From assembly GCA_934725785.1 (NCBI GenBank), contig CAKVCS010000070.1, positions 1 through 5,852 on the forward strand: a stretch of 5,852 bases of DNA, written 5' to 3'. Shown here in pieces: positions 1 through 4,853 of this stretch. The notes beneath the pieces are model-generated. The model saw only the letters and a program-made list of their open reading frames with translations. It had not been told where the DNA came from and did not search any database. The position numbers and the translations under genes were made by a program. The number at the start of each line of letters is the position of its first letter. Position 1 is the stretch's first letter. The stretch is from an uncultured Bacteroidales bacterium (GTDB taxonomy: Bacteria; Bacteroidota; Bacteroidia; Bacteroidales; Marinilabiliaceae).

Positions 1-1
1 T

Positions 2-400
2 ATCATGCAGGCGGACAGCCTTGCGAATAAAATAGACGCCGACATCCAGTCCATGATCGACGAGGCTGGTGGCATAAGGTTCGAAATCGGCAGTGGCGAG
101 CTTGTCGGGGAGTCGGCCGAGGCTGTGGCCCGCATAGCGCACCTCCTGAACGCTTACCCGGCTTACAACGTGAGCGTCACGGGGCACACGTGCGACGTCG
201 GCTCGCGCGAGGCGAATATGCGCATAGGCCTTGAGAGGGCCGAGGCCGTGGCGCGGGCGCTTGAGTACAACGGTGTCGACGACTCAAGGATACGTGTTTT
301 CTCTGCGGGAGACTCCCAACCTCTGTACCCTAACGACTCGGAGGCGCATCGCAGGATGAACCGCAGGGTCAAGATTCTGGTGCGGAAGGGTGAATGGTAG
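2..400 (+). CDS. OmpA-family peptidoglycan-binding domain, C-terminal part (5' end outside window)
   Basis: This is the C-terminal end of an OmpA-like protein, whose domain normally sits in the periplasm and anchors an outer-membrane protein or lipoprotein to peptidoglycan non-covalently. The frame is open to the left edge. The first ATG (position 5) leads into no signal peptide or barrel, so it is probably internal and the gene is 5'-truncated by the window. Numbering from that Met, the domain runs from about residue 24 (IRFEIGSGEL, first strand) through GHTCDVGS (60-67), N71 and ERAEAV (77-82) to the terminal MNRRVKILV (118-126). N-x6-RA and NRRV are family hallmarks. The Asp that binds diaminopimelate in E. 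coli OmpA (D241 in GYTD) aligns with Cys63, followed by Asp64; the partner Arg is present (R78). The gene ends in TAG and converges on gluQ. The N-terminal part could be a barrel, TPR region or lipoprotein; this cannot be seen. Confidence 0.9.
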   Translation: MMQADSLANKIDADIQSMIDEAGGIRFEIGSGELVGESAEAVARIAHLLNAYPAYNVSVTGHTCDVGSREANMRIGLERAEAVARALEYNGVDDSRIRVFSAGDSQPLYPNDSEAHRRMNRRVKILVRKGEW

Positions 401-421
401 AGTCCCCTCTCGACAGGGCTC
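400..421. other. Short imperfect hairpin between convergent stop codons
   Basis: The 19 bp between the OmpA-domain stop and the gluQ stop contain CCCT (405-408) and AGGG (415-418) around a 6-nt loop, with an outer GAG/CTC pair (400-402 and 419-421) separated by a two-base bulge. It could act weakly as a shared 3' end for the two converging genes. There is no T-run on either strand, so it does not qualify as a classical intrinsic terminator. It overlaps the first two positions of the gluQ stop. Confidence 0.2.
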
Positions 422-1376
422 ACACCACCTCGCCAGGGTCTACCACGATGTCCTCCGTAGGCACTCTTTCCCAGTCGAACGCCTCCACGAAATCGCCGAC
501 GCTCATAGGCCGCCAGCTCGATTGGAATCCAGCCCAGTATGCCATCAGCCCCACCAGCTCTTTAGGCCGCAGGCGTTCGCGTATCTTGTCCATCGCGAGC
601 GAGCGTTCGCGTTTGCTCAGTCGGCTGCCATCCGGGGCTATCAGCAGCGGAAAGTGGCAATATTCTGGCGCCGGGTGGCCCAGTGCGCTCAGCAGGAAGC
701 GCTGCTCGTGCGATGCGGCAAGAAGGTCTCTCGCCCGGACCACCTCGTTCACGCCCATCATCGCGTCGTCCACCACCACGGCCAGTTGGTAGGCGAAGTT
801 GCCGTCAGCGCGGCGTAATATTATGTCGCCGCGGTCCGCCGACAGGTTAGCCCTCTGCACGCCGTAATGCCCGTCGCGTATCACGCTCTCCGCGTCTGGC
901 AGGCGCAATCTCCATGCCGGCTTGCGCGTCTTGCGCAGCTCCTCCTTTTCAGCCTCGCTGAGCTTCAGGCAAGTCCGTGCGTATATTGTGTGGCCGTCCG
1001 ACGCGTGCGGCGCAGAGGCTGCCGTCAGGTCTTGCCGGCGGCAGAAGCACTCGTAGGCGAGGCCTTGTGCGCGCAGCCGTCCGAAAGCCTCTGCGTATAT
1101 GTCGTCGCGCAGGCTCTGGTAGTAAGGCCCGTGGCCGCCATCTTTCTCCGCGCCGGCTCCCTCGTCAGCTCGCAGGCCTATCCACGCCAGGTCTTCTATT
1201 ATCTGGGCTGAATACTCTAGCTTGCACCGCTGGCGGTCCAGGTCCTCTATGCGCAATATCCACCGCCCGCCGCGGCTCTTGGCCGAGCCGTAGCTCATCA
1301 GTGCCGCGAATATGTTGCCCAGGTGCATTCGCCCGCTCGGCGACGGGGCGAAGCGTCCGATGACGTTATCTCTCAT
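420..1376 (-). CDS. gluQ: Glutamyl-queuosine tRNA(Asp) synthetase (GluQ, truncated GluRS paralogue)
   Basis: The 318-residue product is a class I aminoacyl-tRNA synthetase catalytic domain lacking the anticodon-binding half of GluRS. Family members activate glutamate without tRNA and attach it to the queuosine base at position 34 of tRNA-Asp in the cytoplasm. Visible motifs: RFAPSPSGRMHLGN (8-21, HIGH-type signature), RIEDLD (42-47), a zinc site C110-x-C112 with Y132-x3-C136 (the C-x-C...Y-x3-C pattern of E. coli YadB/GluQ), AYQLAVVVDD (195-204), VVRARDLL (212-219) and LSKR (253-256, KMSKS-type). The start at 1376 is chosen because the conserved domain begins seven residues later. The same frame stays open to 1475, but that extension crosses an intercistronic hairpin and resembles nothing. 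No Shine-Dalgarno is seen; five A residues precede the ATG. It is last in the minus-strand block, 104 bp after pdxA. A discriminating GluRS is unlikely given the length and Zn pattern. Confidence 0.93.
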   Translation of the reverse strand: MRDNVIGRFAPSPSGRMHLGNIFAALMSYGSAKSRGGRWILRIEDLDRQRCKLEYSAQIIEDLAWIGLRADEGAGAEKDGGHGPYYQSLRDDIYAEAFGRLRAQGLAYECFCRRQDLTAASAPHASDGHTIYARTCLKLSEAEKEELRKTRKPAWRLRLPDAESVIRDGHYGVQRANLSADRGDIILRRADGNFAYQLAVVVDDAMMGVNEVVRARDLLAASHEQRFLLSALGHPAPEYCHFPLLIAPDGSRLSKRERSLAMDKIRERLRPKELVGLMAYWAGFQSSWRPMSVGDFVEAFDWERVPTEDIVVDPGEVV

Positions 1377-1404
1377 TTTTTGCGTCTCATTTAGTCCATC
1401 ATAA

Positions 1405-1444
1405 AGACGCGCCGCCCACAGTGCATGTGCGGGCTGGCGCGTCT
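1405..1444 (-). terminator. Strong GC-rich hairpin in the pdxA-gluQ gap (possible terminator or attenuator)
   Basis: Perfect 9-bp arms AGACGCGCC (1405-1413) and GGCGCGTCT (1436-1444) enclose a 22-nt segment that pairs further (GCCC with GGGC, then ACA with TGT, separated by small bulges). About 16 pairs close a 5-nt loop. Read on the minus strand the right arm runs into TTTAT, a short T-rich tail, so it could partly terminate transcription after pdxA or protect its 3' end. The T-run is too short for a confident intrinsic terminator. The gluQ start lies 28 nt downstream. Confidence 0.4.
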
Positions 1445-1459
1445 GTCTTTGTGAAACGC

Positions 1460-1473
1460 GGCCGTCTCCGGCC
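1460..1473 (-). other. GNRA-tetraloop mini-hairpin just after pdxA stop
   Basis: On the minus strand GGCCG and CGGCC flank a GAGA loop, a GNRA tetraloop, beginning seven bases after the pdxA TAA. Five GC-rich pairs with such a loop should fold stably in RNA. It is followed by GCGTTTCAC, not a T-run, so it looks more like a 3'-end stabiliser or structural element than a terminator. The length is short enough that chance in GC-rich DNA remains possible. Confidence 0.3.
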
Positions 1474-1480
1474 ACACCTG

Positions 1481-2527
1481 TTATGCGTAACGCTCAGTGC
1501 GCGTCTCGCCCTTGGTCGTCAGCCGGTTCGCCTCCAGCTCTATGTTCACTTTCCTGTTCCTCACGATGTCCATGGCCAGGTATATGGCCTCGCGCATGGA
1601 TGTCGGGTCCGCCTTGTCCTGACCGGCTATGTCATATGCCGTGCCGTGGTCGGGCGAGGTCCGGATTATTGGCAGGCCGGCGGTGTAGTTCACGCCGCTG
1701 GTGAACGCGAGGGCCTTGAACGGCGCCAGCCCCTGGTCGTGATACATGGCAAGGATGGCGTCGAACTTCCCGAGAGAGTCGCTCCCGAAAAGGCCATCGG
1801 CGGGATAAGGCCCCATTGCGCATATCCCCTCCTCCTGAGCCTTGGCTATGGCTGGCGATATCACGGTCTCCTCCTCTTCGCCAAGCAGGCCGTGGTCGCC
1901 AGAGTGGGGGTTGAGACCCAGCACGGCGATGCGCGGCCCGTCTATGTTGAAGTCTTGTTTCAGCGATTTGTTCAGAATGCGGAGCTTGCTCAATATCTTG
2001 TCTTGGGTTATGAACTGCGCGACTTTGCATATGGGCACGTGACCCGCCACGACGCCCACGCGCAGCCTGCCTGCCACGAGCAGCATGAGGGCCGGAGCCT
2101 GGGCGGCCTGCTCCAGGTATTCCGTGTGGCCTGGGAAGTGGAAGCTCTCGCTCTGGATGTTCTTCTTGTTTATGGGGGCTGTCACCACCGCGTCAATCTT
2201 GCCGTCGCTCAGGTCGCGGACTGCGGCCTCCAGGGCTGCGAAAGCCGCCTGCCCTGCAGCCTCCGACGACTTGCCGAGCTCAACCTTTATGTTGTCGTCG
2301 CCACACGTCACTATGTTTATGCGCTTCGGGTGCGCCTCTTCGGCATCGTTGATGTTGTTGAGGCTGAAGCCGGCCACGTTGAGGGCTTTGCGGTGGTAGG
2401 CCGCGGCCTTGGGCGAGCCGTATATTATCGGGGTCAGGTCCTCTATCACGTCCATGTCCTGCAAGGCTTTCATTATGACCTCATAGCCTATGCCGTTCAC
2501 GTCGCCTTGCGTTATCCCTATTTTCAT
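1481..2527 (-). CDS. pdxA: 4-hydroxythreonine-4-phosphate dehydrogenase
   Basis: PdxA oxidises 4-phosphohydroxy-L-threonine with NAD(P); the product decarboxylates to 3-amino-2-oxopropyl phosphate, which PdxJ joins to deoxyxylulose 5-phosphate to make pyridoxine phosphate. It is a cytoplasmic, metal-dependent homodimer. The 348-residue protein covers the whole family. Visible motifs: GITQGDVNGIGYEV (4-17), TAPINK (116-121), FPGHTEYL (131-138), GLNPHSGDHG (204-213), MYHDQGLAPFKALAF (261-275) and GLPIIRTSPDHGTAYDIAG (284-302). H163, H208 and H263 sit where E. coli PdxA has its metal ligands (H166, H210, H266). The ATG at 2527 directly precedes the first conserved strand, so the start is secure. 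Upstream is A-rich with A at -3 and -6 and no Shine-Dalgarno, typical of Bacteroidota. It lies 20 bp after the DUF4837 gene, so co-transcription is likely. Ile is coded mostly by ATA (22 of 30 counted). Confidence 0.96.
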   Translation of the reverse strand: MKIGITQGDVNGIGYEVIMKALQDMDVIEDLTPIIYGSPKAAAYHRKALNVAGFSLNNINDAEEAHPKRINIVTCGDDNIKVELGKSSEAAGQAAFAALEAAVRDLSDGKIDAVVTAPINKKNIQSESFHFPGHTEYLEQAAQAPALMLLVAGRLRVGVVAGHVPICKVAQFITQDKILSKLRILNKSLKQDFNIDGPRIAVLGLNPHSGDHGLLGEEEETVISPAIAKAQEEGICAMGPYPADGLFGSDSLGKFDAILAMYHDQGLAPFKALAFTSGVNYTAGLPIIRTSPDHGTAYDIAGQDKADPTSMREAIYLAMDIVRNRKVNIELEANRLTTKGETRTERYA

Positions 2528-2547
2528 TGTAGTATCTTATTTTTTTG

Positions 2548-3564
2548 TTAAAAGGTCAAGGTGTACATTATGGCCTCCAATTGTCTTATGTGGTTGCGCT
2601 TAAGCTCGCGCGAGGGGTAGTATACGTAGCCGTCGGTCACCACCACGCGGCCGTTGGCCTCGTCGAGCACGGCGCGCATTATGAACGGCCCGCCCATGGC
2701 AGCCCCGTCCATCCTCCACAGCCCGCGCAGCTCCGCCACGTCGTGGCCGTCTTGCATGCCCTGGCCGTACTTGTATACCATCTCGTCCTCATACGTCGTC
2801 TCGGTCTTCATGCGCGAGTTGTTCGGGCCTATTATGTTGGAGTACAAGACGGAGTCGCGGTGCGCAATCAGGGCGCGCTTGGTCATGCAGTCCGGCCCCG
2901 TGTACGGGTAAGCGTAGACCAGAAGGCCGTCGGAGTATTCATCGGTGTCGGACATGAACCACGACACCTCACCCTTGCGGGCCGGGGTGCACTTGTCGAA
3001 CATGTTGGGTATCGTCATACTCACCCCCCATCTCTTGGCCACATCCGTGGCGTTGGCGCCGCTCTTTATCCGCTTGTAATACTTTATCAGCCTGTCGCGC
3101 TCTGCCCTTACGAGGAAGCTCACTATTTTTATCTCGTTCCTCGAGGCCACGCCGGCCACGGCCGCGCTGCTCTTGCCCTGTATGCGGATCACGGCCTGCT
3201 GCCTCGCCCACGTCTCTTTGAAGAAGGCTATGGTGTCGGTGCTTACCGTGTCGGCTATGTCAACCACTATTATGTTGCGCAGCTTGTGCATGTTATAGTC
3301 CGGGTCGAACATTCCGTGTGGCACGGCCTGCATCTCGAATATGGGCTCGGCCGCGGGCAGGCCGAGGTACTCCTGCCCCAATATGCGGCTTAAGACGCGC
3401 CCCGCCGTGTCTTCCTGGGCGCTTTTCCCTATCACGACCAGCACCTCGCCGGCGCGACCCGTTATCTCGGGCTTGAAGGCCTGCTTGGCGTCGTTCCCGC
3501 TGCACGAGGCGAGCATGCCAGCGACGGCAGCCGCCATGATTTTTATCGTTGTCGACATCTGCAT
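2548..3564 (-). CDS. DUF4837 family lipoprotein, function unknown
   Basis: The 338-residue protein has a short lipoprotein signal peptide: basic K8, hydrophobic stretch 9-18 and lipobox LASC with the lipidated Cys at 21. It should be anchored in the cell envelope. The residues after Cys (SGND) are only mildly acidic, so surface export by the Bacteroidota lipoprotein export signal is uncertain. I assign DUF4837 from the family's look: GRAGEVLVVIGK (36-47), AEPIF (72-76), KLRNIIVVDI (94-103), WGVSMTIP (179-186), FMSDTDEYSDGLLVYAYPY (203-221), ELRGLWRMDGAAMGGPF (278-294) and DGYVYYPSRELKRNHIRQLE (311-330). This was recognised from memory, not by a profile search. No catalytic motif is evident. 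The ATG at 3564 is used; Met3 is an equally plausible start. The 49-bp gap upstream is purine-rich on the coding strand (AGAGACA occurs twice, 22 bp apart) and lacks a Shine-Dalgarno. It sits between the transglycosylase and pdxA genes, suggesting an envelope role by context only. Confidence 0.85.
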   Translation of the reverse strand: MQMSTTIKIMAAAVAGMLASCSGNDAKQAFKPEITGRAGEVLVVIGKSAQEDTAGRVLSRILGQEYLGLPAAEPIFEMQAVPHGMFDPDYNMHKLRNIIVVDIADTVSTDTIAFFKETWARQQAVIRIQGKSSAAVAGVASRNEIKIVSFLVRAERDRLIKYYKRIKSGANATDVAKRWGVSMTIPNMFDKCTPARKGEVSWFMSDTDEYSDGLLVYAYPYTGPDCMTKRALIAHRDSVLYSNIIGPNNSRMKTETTYEDEMVYKYGQGMQDGHDVAELRGLWRMDGAAMGGPFIMRAVLDEANGRVVVTDGYVYYPSRELKRNHIRQLEAIMYTLTF

Positions 3565-3600
3565 TTCTGTCTCTTTTTCTGGGTCTGTTTGTCTCTATGT

Positions 3601-3612
3601 GGCCGCGAGGCC
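3601..3612 (-). other. GGCC stem-loop one base after the transglycosylase stop
   Basis: GGCC arms with a 4-nt loop (TCGC on the minus strand) begin one base after the TAA of the lytic transglycosylase gene. Four GC pairs are marginal by themselves. It resembles in position and arm sequence the GGCC...GGCC hairpin following pdxA. No T-run follows, so termination is not expected. Confidence 0.2.
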
Positions 3613-3613
3613 G

Positions 3614-4822
3614 TTATGTCTTCTCCTCCACCACGAAGAAGTAGGGGCTTATCTCGCGGTCGTAGTATATCCTTAGGCGTTGGCCAATTTTTATGTCTTT
3701 GGTCTCCATGCCGTTCCACTCCATTATGCTCGCCGCCGTAGTCTGATACTGCATGGCTATCTTGTGCAGATACTCGCCTTTGGCGACCACGTGGGTCAGC
3801 GTGTCCGTCACTATTTGGGGCGTTCCGAAGAACCCTGTCATGTCTGGGGCCGCGTCGGGGCGGAGCATTCGCTCTATGCGCAGGTAGCGCGATATGTTGT
3901 CGCGAGGCAGCGTCAGACGCTGCGGTGTGCCGTCATAGGCTATGAAGTCCTTGACGTATTGCGGGTTCAGCTGTTGGAGAACGTCGCGCTTCACGCCCGA
4001 TGCGCGGCTGAGCTGGTCGAACGATATGCTCAGGTTGACGTACACGGTGTCGACGTCGTCTATGGTATACGCGGGCTTGGCGGGCGTGATGTTGTGGTTC
4101 TTGTAGTAGTTCATCACGTAGTTCACGGCTATGAAGGCGGGGACGTATGAGCGCATCTCGGGCGTCAGGTACGGAGACAGCTCCCAGAAGCTTTTCCTCG
4201 AGCCTCCCGCGCGCTCCATCGCCTTCTGGACCTGGCCAAGGCCCCCGTTGTAGGCGGCCAAGGCCAACTGCCAGTCCCCGAGGTTCTTATACAGGTATTG
4301 CAGGTATCGGCAAGCCGCGTCGGTGCTCTTCCTGACGTCGCATCGCTCGTCCTCGTAGCTCGTCACCTTGAGGCCCATCATTATGCCCGCGTGATACAGG
4401 AACTGCCACAGCCCCATAGCGCCGCTCTTCGATTTTGCCTTGGGGTCCAACGCGCTCTCTATCACTGCCAGGTATTTCAGCTCCTGAGGCAGGTTATACT
4501 TGCTCAGGTACTCCTCGAAGATGGGGAAGTAGAGCTCCGCGCGACCCAGTATGTTGGCCAGGTGGTCGCGCCTGCGCTCCAAGTACACGTCTATGTACGC
4601 CCTCACCTGGGTGTTATACTCCAGCGTGATGGGTGAGAGGTCGTTCAGGTGCTCCATGCGCCTGGCGTATATGTAGTCCGGCACCTGAGGGTTCACGCCC
4701 TGCCCTTGCCCTTCGGCCACTGGGCTCCATGCGGCAACCGACAGTATGGCAACCGACAGCCTCTTCAAAGCCTTCCGCCACCAGCCCTTCCTCTCCGAGC
4801 TTTTATGCGCCGCCTCCGACAT
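3614..4822 (-). CDS. MltD-like membrane/periplasmic lytic murein transglycosylase with LysM
   Basis: The enzyme should cleave the MurNAc-GlcNAc bond of peptidoglycan non-hydrolytically, leaving 1,6-anhydroMurNAc, in the periplasm during wall remodelling or turnover. Of 402 residues, about 1-20 form a long basic n-region and 22-36 a hydrophobic core (signal peptide or anchor; no lipobox Cys, unlike E. coli MltD). The SLT domain (roughly 95-240) has LAVIESALDPKAKSKSGAMG (118-137) with catalytic Glu122, GLWQF (137-141), DERCDVRKSTDAACRYL (158-174) and LALAAYNGG (186-194). A degenerate LysM-like segment (about 261-306, FDQLSRASGVKRDVLQQLNP) is followed by a clear LysM (344-386, HVVAKGEYLHKIA...KIGQRLRIY). 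Cys161 and Cys171 could form a disulfide. The ATG at 4822 is supported by a GGAGG site 8 nt upstream. It follows rseP by 31 bp and precedes the DUF4837 gene, consistent with an envelope operon. Family assignment is firm; exact orthology to mltD is not. Confidence 0.94.
   Translation of the reverse strand: MSEAAHKSSERKGWWRKALKRLSVAILSVAAWSPVAEGQGQGVNPQVPDYIYARRMEHLNDLSPITLEYNTQVRAYIDVYLERRRDHLANILGRAELYFPIFEEYLSKYNLPQELKYLAVIESALDPKAKSKSGAMGLWQFLYHAGIMMGLKVTSYEDERCDVRKSTDAACRYLQYLYKNLGDWQLALAAYNGGLGQVQKAMERAGGSRKSFWELSPYLTPEMRSYVPAFIAVNYVMNYYKNHNITPAKPAYTIDDVDTVYVNLSISFDQLSRASGVKRDVLQQLNPQYVKDFIAYDGTPQRLTLPRDNISRYLRIERMLRPDAAPDMTGFFGTPQIVTDTLTHVVAKGEYLHKIAMQYQTTAASIMEWNGMETKDIKIGQRLRIYYDREISPYFFVVEEKT
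4733..4759 (-). repeat. 15-bp tandem duplication within the transglycosylase signal peptide
   Basis: The 12-base unit GGCAACCGACAG occurs at 4733-4744 and 4748-4759, a period of 15 bp, which preserves frame. On the coding strand it encodes LSVAI-LSVAA (residues 22-31), the hydrophobic core of the signal peptide. The near-identity at DNA level suggests a recent slippage duplication adding five hydrophobic residues. Confidence 0.8.
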
Positions 4823-4836
4823 CTTTGCCGCCTCCG
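4809..4836 (-). repeat. 10-bp direct repeat straddling the transglycosylase start codon
   Basis: GCCGCCTCCG is present at 4809-4818 and 4827-4836, offset by 18 bp. On the coding strand this is CGGAGGCGGC, once as the leader carrying the ribosome binding site and once as codons 2-5 (S-E-A-A, in part). The inner copy has no ATG at suitable spacing and should not direct initiation. Confidence 0.7.
4831..4835 (-). promoter_or_regulatory. Consensus Shine-Dalgarno (GGAGG) for the transglycosylase gene
   Basis: GGAGG on the minus strand ends 8 nt before the ATG at 4822. It is the only clear Shine-Dalgarno among the four gene starts in the window; the others have A-rich leaders, the usual Bacteroidota pattern. 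It supports the chosen start. Because it is part of a repeated CGGAGGCGGC, its role as a ribosome binding site is likely but not certain. Confidence 0.55.
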
Positions 4837-4853
4837 CTTCTGCTGTTCGCCCT

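Noticed and set aside
5..400. Treating the plus-strand OmpA-domain frame as a complete 131-residue protein starting at position 5
   Set aside because: There is no signal peptide or lipobox after this Met, although the domain must be exported, and the frame is open to the window edge. A truncated larger gene is the better reading.
420..1376. Ordinary glutamyl-tRNA synthetase (gltX)
   Set aside because: The product stops after the KMSKS-type motif and a short tail, has no anticodon-binding domain, and shows the C-x-C...Y-x3-C zinc pattern of GluQ.
1377..1475. N-terminal extension of gluQ to an ATG at 1475
   Set aside because: The extra 33 residues would be coded by the intercistronic hairpins, resemble no synthetase sequence, and would place the start six bases from the pdxA stop. 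The ATG at 1376 sits just before the conserved RFAPSPSG motif.
1421..2551. A 376-codon open frame on the plus strand opposite pdxA
   Set aside because: It runs antisense through pdxA, whose catalytic motifs are complete on the minus strand. The translation has no recognisable domain; GC-rich coding DNA with few TTA, CTA and TCA codons commonly leaves the antisense frame open.
2545..3393. A 282-codon plus-strand frame opposite the DUF4837 gene
   Set aside because: It is antisense to a coherent lipoprotein gene, is rich in His, Val and Ala in a way typical of shadow frames, and has no domain or start signal.
3565..3613. A promoter for the DUF4837-pdxA genes in the 49-bp gap
   Set aside because: No TAnnTTTG with an upstream TTG is visible on the minus strand; the gap is only purine-rich with a repeated AGAGACA.
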